NCBI GenBank assembly: GCA_945903675.1
Contig: CAMDOP010000259.1
Coordinates: forward strand, 1-5,117
From: Crenothrix polyspora
GTDB taxonomy: Bacteria > Pseudomonadota > Gammaproteobacteria > Methylococcales > Methylomonadaceae
Direction of reading: 5' to 3'
Length of the DNA stretch: 5,117 bases
Notes under the pieces: generated by a model
The model's database searches: none
What the model was told of the DNA's origin: nothing
What the model saw: the letters and a program-made list of their open reading frames with translations, nothing else
In this document: positions 1 to 5,117 of the stretch, piece by piece
Layout of the letters: every line of letters starts with the position of its first letter
Position numbering within the stretch: position 1 is the stretch's first letter
Made by a program: the position numbers and the translations under genes

Positions 1-197
1 CACAGGCTCTGATTATATTAATAACCAGTCCTAAGGTCGGGACGGCCTCCCAATAAACGGTTAAAGCTTACTTGATCTTTTAGTAATTTATTAATTTTGA
101 TCATACAAGGTCGGGTTAGCGACAGCGTAACCCGACATAATCGTAGTGATAAGTTGCTAGTCATAAGTTTGCCTTTGTTTAAATCTTGGCTACACAA
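1..197. other. non-coding left edge
   Basis: No gene can be supported here. The plus-strand frames close within the first 60 bases, so at most a few C-terminal codons of a gene lying to the left could be present, and nothing in them is recognisable. The only clear structure is the hairpin at 110-136. The stretch between about 60 and 105 is strongly AT-rich. The neighbouring metallopeptidase gene ends at 198, so this is its downstream region. Confidence 0.6.
109..137. repeat. REP-like palindromic hairpin
   Basis: A perfect 9-bp inverted repeat, GTCGGGTTA at 110-118 and TAACCCGAC at 128-136, encloses the 9-base loop GCGACAGCG. The stem is much richer in GC than its surroundings. From memory, hairpins of this kind (GGGTTA, GCG-rich loop, TAACCC) are scattered in many copies through the intergenic regions of various proteobacterial and cyanobacterial genomes; that is recollection, not a search result. 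It lies about 60 bp past the stop of the metallopeptidase gene and might stabilise or end that transcript, but on the minus strand no T-run follows the stem. A second copy cannot be shown within this window. Confidence 0.6.
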
Positions 198-899
198 TTA
201 AACCTCTAATCTAGCACCATGATTCTTCAACCAGGCACTATGAATGCGGTAATCTGGACAATAGCGAGCTACTGCTGCCCAAAAAGCCGGTGAATGATTG
301 TGATGCAAAAGATGACAGAGCTCATGAACAACCACATAATTAACCACGTTATCAGGTGCCATCATCAACTTCCAATTAAACTGTATAGCGCCGGACAAAC
401 TACAACTACCCCAGCGCGCCTTGTAGGTTTTAATAGTGATACTGGTAGGATGAACACCCATAATCGCAGCACATTGCTGGCTTTTAAGCGTTAAAACGAT
501 AACCGCCTGCTTTTTGTACCAGTTAATTAACAAGGCTTTAATGATAGCGGTACACGCTAGGCTTTGATCGCGCACGGTAACGATCAACTGATCTTGCTCA
601 AGCTTAATGCCTGGAGTAAGCCCTGTGACTATCGATAACACATACTCACAGCCTAAATAAGCATGACGCTCACCTGTGCTAAAAGTCTTCGCTGGCAAGG
701 CCAATAAACCCTGCTGATGCGTGAGTTTTTCTATAATCCAGCGCGTTTTATTAATGACTAAGGATTCAATGGCGACTTGACTTAAGCCTTTAGGTACCAT
801 GACATAAACAAGTCCTTTTTGTATTTTTATGGCTGATGTTTTTCTTTTAGAAGATCGAATGATCTCGGCGCTAAAGCCGTCTCCTTGTATGACTTTCAT
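198..899 (-). CDS. YgjP/SprT-like zinc metallopeptidase (DUF45, M48-type)
   Basis: Predicted cytoplasmic zinc metallopeptidase of the YgjP-like (DUF45) family; the substrate is unknown. Numbering from the start chosen here (233 residues), the N-terminal half is the beta-rich region typical of the family. It is followed by the RWGSCS motif at 162-167 and the zinc site HELCH at 192-196. Glu193 is the catalytic residue, His192 and His196 are ligands, and His202 in the NHSPAFW stretch is the likely third ligand. All key residues are present and the length is normal for the family. The frame stays open to an ATG at 959, which would add 20 residues. The ATG at 899 is preferred because AAGGGA lies about 5 bases upstream and the family normally begins near this point; the 959 ATG has no visible ribosome-binding site. 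The gene is divergent from the yrdA-like gene and has no partner in an operon here. Confidence 0.9.
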   Translation of the reverse strand: MKVIQGDGFSAEIIRSSKRKTSAIKIQKGLVYVMVPKGLSQVAIESLVINKTRWIIEKLTHQQGLLALPAKTFSTGERHAYLGCEYVLSIVTGLTPGIKLEQDQLIVTVRDQSLACTAIIKALLINWYKKQAVIVLTLKSQQCAAIMGVHPTSITIKTYKARWGSCSLSGAIQFNWKLMMAPDNVVNYVVVHELCHLLHHNHSPAFWAAVARYCPDYRIHSAWLKNHGARLEV

Positions 900-1038
900 A
901 GATTCCCTTAGGAATAATTTTTTAAAAGTAGCATTGGCAATCACTTTGAATATAGACATAAATGGAAATCACTATCACTAAATAAGTTAGTTGTGTCAAT
1001 ATTATGCTTTTATCGCTATTAATAACTCAGTCTTAATC
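900..1038. promoter_or_regulatory. divergent intergenic region, metallopeptidase / yrdA
   Basis: About 139 bp lie between the two preferred start codons, so both promoters should be here. The stretch is AT-rich, with several TATTAT- or TATTAA-like hexamers (1000-1005, 1017-1022). None pairs with a convincing -35 box at normal spacing, so no promoter is assigned. No operator palindrome is obvious. The yrdA start at 1039 lacks a clear Shine-Dalgarno sequence. Confidence 0.35.
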
Positions 1039-1575
1039 ATGTCACTTAGAGCCTTTAACAATAATCGTCCCATTTTAGGCAACTCCGTTTATATCGATGA
1101 GAGTGCTGTGGTCATCGGTAATGTCACACTAGACGATGACGTCTCTATTTGGCCTACCGCTGTACTCAGAGGCGATGTGGAAAGCATCACTATAGGTGTA
1201 GGCACGAATATTCAAGATGGTGCAGTGCTGCACGTTTCACATGCTGGCAAATATTCAGTCTATGGTCATCCTTTAACTATAGGTAAGGGTGTAACCATTG
1301 GTCATCGAGCCGTCGTACATGCCTGTACTATTGGCGATTATTGCCTTGTCGGTATAGGTGCCATCATTATGGATGATGCTGTGCTAGATAACTTTGTAAT
1401 GTTGGGTGCAGGATCTTTAGTGCCACCCGGCAAACACTTGGAAAGCGGTTTTTTATATGTCGGCTCACCCGCTAAAGCAATGAGGCCATTAACAGAAAGT
1501 GAAAAAGCCTACTTAGAATATTCTGCTGAGCATTATGTATCATTGAAAAATGAATACTTGAATGCAGGTTCATAA
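1039..1575 (+). CDS. gamma-carbonic anhydrase-like hexapeptide protein (YrdA family)
   Basis: Left-handed beta-helix protein of the gamma-carbonic anhydrase / YrdA / PaaY group, 178 residues. Such proteins are cytoplasmic trimers that bind a metal at subunit interfaces. Hexapeptide repeats run through most of the chain (for example IGNVTL, IGKGVT, IGHRAV, IGDYCL). The metal ligands are in place: His65, His89 and His94, in the GHRAVVH pattern, with conserved Arg44, Asp46, Gln59 and Asp60. The C-terminal LESGFLYVGSPAKAMRPL block is typical of YrdA. The two glutamates that serve as proton shuttle in the archaeal enzyme Cam are absent, as is usual for YrdA, so carbonic anhydrase activity is uncertain. 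The frame opens earlier at a TTG (991), but ATG 1039 fits the family N-terminus. The 3' end overlaps the convergent aroE by 6 bp. Confidence 0.92.
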   Translation: MSLRAFNNNRPILGNSVYIDESAVVIGNVTLDDDVSIWPTAVLRGDVESITIGVGTNIQDGAVLHVSHAGKYSVYGHPLTIGKGVTIGHRAVVHACTIGDYCLVGIGAIIMDDAVLDNFVMLGAGSLVPPGKHLESGFLYVGSPAKAMRPLTESEKAYLEYSAEHYVSLKNEYLNAGS

Positions 1576-2415
1576 CTGTGTCGCAAAGTACCGCTCCGCA
1601 TTTAGTAAATCAATAATTGGTGCCGTTTTAGGACGTATACCACGCCAGATATAGAAGGCCTCTGCGGCTTGCTCTACCAACATACCTAAGCCATCTAAAC
1701 TTTTTAAGGCCTTATTTTCTAAGCCCCAAATTACAAAGACAGTGGCTTTATTGCTGTAGGCTAAACCATAACAACTGCCCTGATTGGCTAACAATCCTTC
1801 GGGCAAGGGTGGCAACTCATGCGTCAAACTGCTAGACGTGGCATTAATAATTAAATCAAAGGACTGCCCTTTTAAATCAGTATAACTACAAGCGCTTACG
1901 CTACCCTTGCCTGCAAATTCAGTCACTAACTGTTGGGCTTTAGCGAGAGTGCGATTAGCAATGACTATAAACTCTGGCACTTCCTCCAAAAGCGGCAGGA
2001 TAATGCCACGACTTGCGCCCCCTGCCCCCAAGATCAAGATGCGTCGACCTGATAAGACAATACCATGATTATGCTTTAAATCGGTGACTAGACCTATACC
2101 GTCGGTGTTATCACCCAAAACAGAACCATCTTTCTGTAAGGCTAAGGTATTGACGGCTTTTGCAAGTTGAGCGCGTTCCGTTTTACATTCTGCATAAGCC
2201 CAAGCTAATTCCTTTAACGGCACAGTGCAATTTAAACCTTTGCCATCGTTCGCAAAAAACGATGTTACAACATCGGTAAATTGCTCAGCAGGGACTTCTA
2301 ATGCGCTATATTGCAAACACTCACCCGTTTGTTCGGCAAATAATTGATGTATGCGAGGTGATTTACTGTGAGCAATAGGTTGTCCTAAGACAGCATAACG
2401 ATCTATAGCATTCAT
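1570..2415 (-). CDS. aroE: shikimate dehydrogenase (NADP+)
   Basis: Reduces 3-dehydroshikimate to shikimate with NADPH in the chorismate (aromatic amino acid) pathway; cytoplasmic. At 281 residues it is slightly longer than E. coli AroE. The shikimate-binding SKS lies at 17-19. The catalytic pair is Lys68 in NCTVPLKE and Asp105 in GDNTDG. The nucleotide loop GAGGASRG is at 130-137, the NADP-selecting NRT at 153-155 and the DGLGMLVEQA block at 240-249. Met at 2415 is chosen because its ATG overlaps the hemB stop as ATGA, suggesting coupled translation; an ATG at 2427 adds four residues, and neither has a strong ribosome-binding site. One oddity is that the usual YDMxY-x-TPF stretch reads YGLAY...TVF here (215-226). 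The gene is second in a hemB-aroE operon, and its stop overlaps the convergent yrdA-like gene. Confidence 0.95.
   Translation of the reverse strand: MNAIDRYAVLGQPIAHSKSPRIHQLFAEQTGECLQYSALEVPAEQFTDVVTSFFANDGKGLNCTVPLKELAWAYAECKTERAQLAKAVNTLALQKDGSVLGDNTDGIGLVTDLKHNHGIVLSGRRILILGAGGASRGIILPLLEEVPEFIVIANRTLAKAQQLVTEFAGKGSVSACSYTDLKGQSFDLIINATSSSLTHELPPLPEGLLANQGSCYGLAYSNKATVFVIWGLENKALKSLDGLGMLVEQAAEAFYIWRGIRPKTAPIIDLLNAERYFATQL
2412..2415 (-). promoter_or_regulatory. ATGA stop/start overlap coupling hemB to aroE
   Basis: On the minus strand the aroE ATG (2415-2413) and the hemB TGA (2414-2412) share two bases. No strong Shine-Dalgarno sequence precedes either possible aroE start, which fits re-initiation by ribosomes finishing hemB. 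The two genes should therefore be made from one mRNA, with aroE output tied to hemB translation. Confidence 0.7.
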
Positions 2416-3416
2416 GCTTGTAACCATTGCGCGACAGATTTAGCGTAATAAGTCAGAATGGCATCACTACCAGCGCGTTTAAAGGCTAACAAAGATTCTA
2501 ATACCACTTGTTTTTCATCCAACCAACCATTTTGTGCAGCGGCTTTGATCATGGCGTATTCACCACTGACCTGATAAGCAAAGGTGGGGACGCCATACTG
2601 TTCTTTAACGCGGCGAATAATATCTAAGTAAGGCATGCCAGGCTTGACCATGATCATATCTGCGCCTTCTTGTATATCTAACAGAATTTCACGCAGGGCT
2701 TCATCAGAGTTGGCAGGATCCATTTGATAGCTGTATTTATTGCTTTTACCTAACTGAGCCGCCGAACCCACGGCCTCTCTAAACGGCCCATAAAAGCTGG
2801 AGGCGTATTTAGCCGAGTAGGCCAATATTAAGGTATGAATATACTGATGAGCTTCTAGTGCCTGTCTTATCGCACCAATGCGTCCATCCATCATATCTGA
2901 GGGTGCGACTATATCAGCACCGGCTTGGGCATGAGATAAGGCTTGTTTTACTAAAACATCAATGGTTTCATCATTCATGACATAACCAGCTTGATTTATC
3001 AAACCATCTTGACCATGACTAGTAAAGGGATCTAAAGCAACGTCGGTAATAATACCTAAATCAGGGAATTCTTTTTTTAAGGCTCTGACAGTACATTGCG
3101 CTAAGCCTTCTGGATTATAGGCTTCAGCCGCATCATCTGATTTTTTATCACTAGATACAACTGGAAACAAGGCAATAGCGGGAATACCTAGCCGACTTAT
3201 TTCTTCGGCTTCTGCCAACAAAATGTCCAAAGAAACACGCTCTACGCCAGGCATAGAAGCAATAGCAACTCTTTGCTTAACACCTTCGGTAACAAACACA
3301 GGATAAATTAAATCATCAACCGTTAAGTGGTTTTCACGCATTAAACGTCGAGAGAAATCGTTATAGCGCATTCTTCTCATGCGTGTACTAGGAAAATTAA
3401 TGTTATTATAGGGCAT
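2412..3416 (-). CDS. hemB: delta-aminolevulinic acid dehydratase (porphobilinogen synthase)
   Basis: Condenses two 5-aminolevulinate molecules to porphobilinogen, the first pyrrole of haem, sirohaem and other tetrapyrroles; cytoplasmic, typically octameric. It has 334 residues, close to the P. aeruginosa enzyme. The two active-site lysines are Lys203 (AYSAKYASSFYGPFR) and Lys258 (MVKPGMPYLDI, the Schiff-base lysine). The metal-site region at 125-138 reads DVALDPFTSHGQDG, with Ala127, Asp129 and Asp137 where zinc enzymes carry cysteines. It is therefore the aspartate-rich type that does not use catalytic zinc and is usually stimulated by magnesium. The start at 3416 is chosen because AGGA stands 5 bases upstream; an in-frame ATG at 3431 adds five residues but has no ribosome-binding site. 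It is the first gene of the operon with aroE (4-bp ATGA overlap) and is divergent from mlaC. Confidence 0.97.
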   Translation of the reverse strand: MPYNNINFPSTRMRRMRYNDFSRRLMRENHLTVDDLIYPVFVTEGVKQRVAIASMPGVERVSLDILLAEAEEISRLGIPAIALFPVVSSDKKSDDAAEAYNPEGLAQCTVRALKKEFPDLGIITDVALDPFTSHGQDGLINQAGYVMNDETIDVLVKQALSHAQAGADIVAPSDMMDGRIGAIRQALEAHQYIHTLILAYSAKYASSFYGPFREAVGSAAQLGKSNKYSYQMDPANSDEALREILLDIQEGADMIMVKPGMPYLDIIRRVKEQYGVPTFAYQVSGEYAMIKAAAQNGWLDEKQVVLESLLAFKRAGSDAILTYYAKSVAQWLQA

Positions 3417-3568
3417 CTTAATCCTATTCATGGGTTTAGAAAAATCATAAGTTAAGGCCTAAAAACCGCATTATGATCTATACAACGAAGATTTATTGTA
3501 TCAGGGATCGTACTGACCCCTATTCAAATATAGAGTAACTATAAACTAGTTTTAACTTAGAGGGTTTT
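3417..3568. promoter_or_regulatory. divergent promoter region, hemB / mlaC
   Basis: This 152-bp AT-rich stretch must hold the start signals for both divergent units. For mlaC, AGAGGG at 3559-3564 is a good ribosome-binding site, 4 bases before the ATG. For hemB, AGGA lies on the minus strand just upstream of 3416. The -10-like candidates are CATAAT on the minus strand (3475-3470) and TATAAA on the plus strand (3540-3545), but no matching -35 box is convincing. A small inverted repeat, ATACAA (3480-3485) and TTGTAT (3496-3501), with GATC on each outer side, sits between the two genes and could be an operator or chance. Confidence 0.45.
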
Positions 3569-4204
3569 ATGAACGTTAGACGCTACACTTTGTTAAGTTT
3601 TCTTGCAGCATTACTGGCATTAATGCCGCTTACTCGCATCTTGGCAGCAGAGTTATCTGCCCCACAACTTGCCATCGAAAGCGCTTCAACAAAATTACAA
3701 CATAAAATGCAAGATAAAGCCTTTATCAAAGACTTTGCTAACGTTAATAAATTTGTTAATGAAGCCATTTTGCCTCATACCGATTTCGATAAGATTTCTG
3801 CCTTAGTATTAGGCAAACTTTGGAATTCAGCAACGCCTGAAGAACAAGTTCGCTTTAAAAAAGAATTTCAAACGCTGTTAGTTAGAACCTATTCTCGTGC
3901 TTTTGTGGAATTTAAAGACTGGTCTATACGCTTTTTACCCTTAGAAATGGAAGAAGGCGCAATTAAAACCGTCGTAAAAACTGAAGTATTACAACCAGGC
4001 CTGCAACCTGTCGCCGTTCATTACCGCATGTTATTAGCTGACGGTGAATGGAAAGCTTACGACATTATGATTGAAGGTGTGAGTTTAATCACTAATTACC
4101 GCACCACTTTTAGTAGCGAAGTGCAAACCAAGGGCTCTTTATCAGCAGTGATTGATAGCTTAGCCAAACGGAATATCGAAGCCTTAGCTGCTAAAAATTC
4201 GTAG
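3569..4204 (+). CDS. mlaC: periplasmic phospholipid-binding protein MlaC / Ttg2D family
   Basis: Periplasmic lipid carrier of the MlaC (toluene-tolerance Ttg2) family. MlaC shuttles phospholipids between the outer-membrane MlaA complex and the inner-membrane MlaFEDB transporter to keep the outer membrane asymmetric. It has 211 residues, the usual length. An N-terminal signal peptide shows Arg4-Arg5, a hydrophobic core at about 7-21 and a likely cleavage near Ala26/Ala27. The family domain covers roughly 35-200, with the characteristic WKAYDIMIEGVSLITNYR stretch at about 160-177 and a preceding YRMLLADGEW strand. The start is supported by AGAGGG 4 bases upstream. No mlaA, mlaF, mlaE, mlaD or mlaB lies in the window, so this is a stand-alone copy here. 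The hopanoid-linked paralogue HpnM is an alternative. The stop codon lies inside a palindromic repeat. Confidence 0.9.
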   Translation: MNVRRYTLLSFLAALLALMPLTRILAAELSAPQLAIESASTKLQHKMQDKAFIKDFANVNKFVNEAILPHTDFDKISALVLGKLWNSATPEEQVRFKKEFQTLLVRTYSRAFVEFKDWSIRFLPLEMEEGAIKTVVKTEVLQPGLQPVAVHYRMLLADGEWKAYDIMIEGVSLITNYRTTFSSEVQTKGSLSAVIDSLAKRNIEALAAKNS

Positions 4205-4270
4205 GGGCGTATTGCATACGCCCTTATAAAACACACCCTATAAAAAGGGCGTATGCAATACGCCCCTACG
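4200..4270. repeat. nested palindromic repeat, possible terminator
   Basis: Two 26-bp arms, 4200-4225 and 4245-4270, are perfect reverse complements around a 19-base loop. Each arm is itself a hairpin: GGGCGTAT (4205-4212), 3-base loop, ATACGCCC (4216-4223), mirrored in the right arm. This gives two REP-like units in opposite orientation. From memory, GTAGGGGCGTAT-type units occur in many copies in several genomes; this has not been checked. The left arm contains the mlaC stop codon TAG (4202-4204). On the minus strand the stem is followed directly by GAATTTTTAG, so it could serve as a terminator for the convergent membrane-protein gene. On the plus strand no T-run follows, though the stem could still protect the mlaC mRNA 3' end. 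Confidence 0.85.
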
Positions 4271-4405
4271 GGGGGTTATAACTTCAGTTTCAGGATTTAC
4301 ATCACTGGGGTTTGGTCTATACGCAAATTTTACTTGTGTAGATACTTATGGTCTAAAAGTAGACGCTTAAGCTAGTGTCCCGTCTTAAATTGGTAGCCCG
4401 TTAAC
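4271..4405. other. non-coding spacer between convergent genes
   Basis: About 135 bp between the palindrome and the stop of the membrane-protein gene. No open frame of note is seen. TGGTCTA occurs twice (4313-4319 and 4349-4355), and the second copy begins a weak 5-bp hairpin, GTCTA/TAGAC (4351-4364). Neither is strong enough to assign a role. Confidence 0.4.
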
Positions 4406-4918
4406 TTAGATACAGTCGCCATACTCTAATGTTAACAAGCGGCAGTCAAAAAATGTCTGGGGTATCTGAGTACTGATATAAAACCGTAAAATAAACTCTA
4501 GCAATAGATAAAGAGTCAGCGTGCGAGCAGCGCTACTGAATAGTTTATAACGCGAATTTTGTGAGCACACCCAAACCGAACGCGTCCACCACACGATGGG
4601 TAGTAATAACATACCATGCACCGTTTTCCAACTGGCAATCGTATAGGTTTCGGTCATTGCGCGGTAATCAATGTAATAAAGTATGACATTAACTAAGACA
4701 AAGAAAGGCCAAAAAGCCCGCCACAATGAACTTTCACCTAACCAAGCTGAATATAAGGTTTGATACCAACCATTAAACGAGCTATCTCGCCAAGTACTTT
4801 TAACCGCTGGCGTATAGCAATACACTAGCAAAAATAGACTGGCTAAAAATATACCCGCTTCTAGCCGAGTAAATAATTGAGTATAGGTAAAAATGATCGG
4901 TAGGGTTTTAGTAAACAT
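4406..4918 (-). CDS. unrecognised four-segment inner-membrane protein
   Basis: I do not recognise a named family. The 170-residue product is rich in Trp, Tyr, Phe and Leu, with about four hydrophobic segments: roughly 19-35, 66-83, 100-118 and 131-149. There is no signal peptide cleavage motif, so it is likely an inner-membrane protein. Features that look conserved rather than random include RAFWPFFVLVN (67-77), YYIDYR (81-86), YTIASWKTVHGM (92-103, with a His at the membrane edge) and a C-terminal tail with two cysteines, Cys159 and Cys169, ending YGDCI. The start is supported by AAGG about 10 bases upstream of the ATG. Base composition resembles the neighbours. It converges on mlaC, with a palindrome between them that may end its transcript. 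No function is proposed. Confidence 0.72.
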   Translation of the reverse strand: MFTKTLPIIFTYTQLFTRLEAGIFLASLFLLVYCYTPAVKSTWRDSSFNGWYQTLYSAWLGESSLWRAFWPFFVLVNVILYYIDYRAMTETYTIASWKTVHGMLLLPIVWWTRSVWVCSQNSRYKLFSSAARTLTLYLLLEFILRFYISTQIPQTFFDCRLLTLEYGDCI

Positions 4919-4950
4919 AATATGAATGCCTTAAAATCGGTACTTGCTGA

Positions 4951-4976
4951 GTTACTAACTGATGTTACGCAGTAAC
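4951..4976. promoter_or_regulatory. small inverted repeats upstream of the membrane-protein gene
   Basis: GTTACT (4951-4956) pairs with AGTAAC (4971-4976), and an inner alternative, GTTAC (4964-4968) with GTAAC (4972-4976) around GCA, overlaps it. They lie 33-58 bases ahead of the membrane-protein start, where an operator would be expected. They could equally be the edge of the repeat segment to the right. No promoter hexamers could be assigned with confidence. Confidence 0.3.
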
Positions 4977-4989
4977 GTTGTTTTACTCT

Positions 4990-5117
4990 CGTTTGCCGCG
5001 CCGAGCACCGCAGGTTTTGTTGGGATTAGCCCAAAGGTGCCCGACAAAACCGAGGAGCGCAGGTTGTGCTGCAATCGAGCCGCCTTTTCTTTGGATACTT
5101 TCTAAAGGCTGCGCAAA
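4990..5117. repeat. dispersed-repeat-like segment running off the right edge
   Basis: This GC-richer block differs from the AT-rich DNA beside it. It holds a 12-bp stem, 5013-5024 with 5040-5051 (one G-T wobble), around a 15-base loop. Imperfect direct repeats flank it, at 5001-5019 and 5050-5068, matching at 16 of 19 positions and sharing CGCAGGTT. The following CCTTTTCTTTGGATACTTTCT resembles a tract that I recall as common in scattered repeats of proteobacterial genomes, often mis-called as small ORFs. The minus strand is open from the edge to a stop at 4983 (44 codons, with ESIQRKGGSIAAQPALLGF-like text). This could be the end of a gene lying outside, but repeat-derived reading is more likely. 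Left boundary approximate. Confidence 0.55.

Noticed and set aside
1..56. possible C-terminus of a plus-strand gene from the left
   Set aside because: The open stretches are only 10-17 codons and match nothing recognisable, so no gene can be claimed.
294..494. 66-codon plus-strand open frame
   Set aside because: It lies antisense inside the well-supported metallopeptidase gene, over its zinc-site region, and its translation resembles no protein family I know.
900..959. 20-residue N-terminal extension of the metallopeptidase
   Set aside because: The ATG at 959 lacks a ribosome-binding site, while the one at 899 has AAGGGA at good spacing and fits the family start.
991..1038. 16-residue N-terminal extension of the YrdA-like protein from a TTG
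   Set aside because: No ribosome-binding site is seen, and YrdA relatives begin close to the ATG at 1039.
3583..3768. 61-codon minus-strand open frame
   Set aside because: It is antisense to the signal peptide and first part of mlaC; no ribosome-binding site or family signature was seen.
4200..4270. CRISPR-like or insertion-sequence reading of the palindrome
   Set aside because: There is only one pair of inverted units with a 19-base loop, no spaced direct repeats, no transposase and no clear target-site duplication.
4964..4976. resemblance of GTTACGCAGTAAC to sequences near integron cassettes
   Set aside because: Only a short motif is shared; no attC site, integrase or cassette structure is present.

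Overview
This 5.1-kb, AT-leaning window looks like ordinary chromosomal housekeeping DNA from a gammaproteobacterium. HemB has the aspartate-rich, Pseudomonas-like metal site, the gamma-carbonic-anhydrase-like protein matches the E. coli YrdA type along its length, and the MlaC and YgjP-like proteins are typical of the class. A methanotroph-type lineage (Methylococcales) is a guess from the feel of the genes and repeats, and the sequence alone does not prove it. No phage, plasmid, CRISPR or defence module is visible.

Layout, left to right. Positions 1-197 are non-coding and hold one hairpin of a dispersed-repeat type (110-136). A YgjP/SprT-like zinc metallopeptidase gene lies on the minus strand (198-899). 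Divergent from it is a yrdA-like gene (1039-1575, plus). This runs tail-to-tail into aroE, and the two genes share 6 bp. aroE (1570-2415) and hemB (2412-3416) form a minus-strand operon joined by an ATGA stop/start overlap. A 152-bp divergent promoter region separates hemB from mlaC (3569-4204, plus). The mlaC stop codon lies inside a large nested palindrome (4200-4270). Beyond about 135 bp of non-coding DNA lies a minus-strand gene for a 170-residue unrecognised membrane protein with about four membrane segments (4406-4918). From about 4990 to the right edge there is a repeat-like segment with a hairpin and imperfect direct repeats, which runs out of the window.

The genes serve different jobs: tetrapyrrole synthesis (HemB), the shikimate pathway (AroE), outer-membrane lipid transport (MlaC), a probable metal-binding hexapeptide enzyme (YrdA) and a predicted peptidase (YgjP-like). 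Apart from the coupled hemB-aroE pair there is no sign of one shared system. The parts most worth a second look are the unrecognised membrane protein, the nested palindrome that supplies the mlaC stop codon, the other two repeat-like elements at gene edges, and a departure from a conserved motif in AroE.
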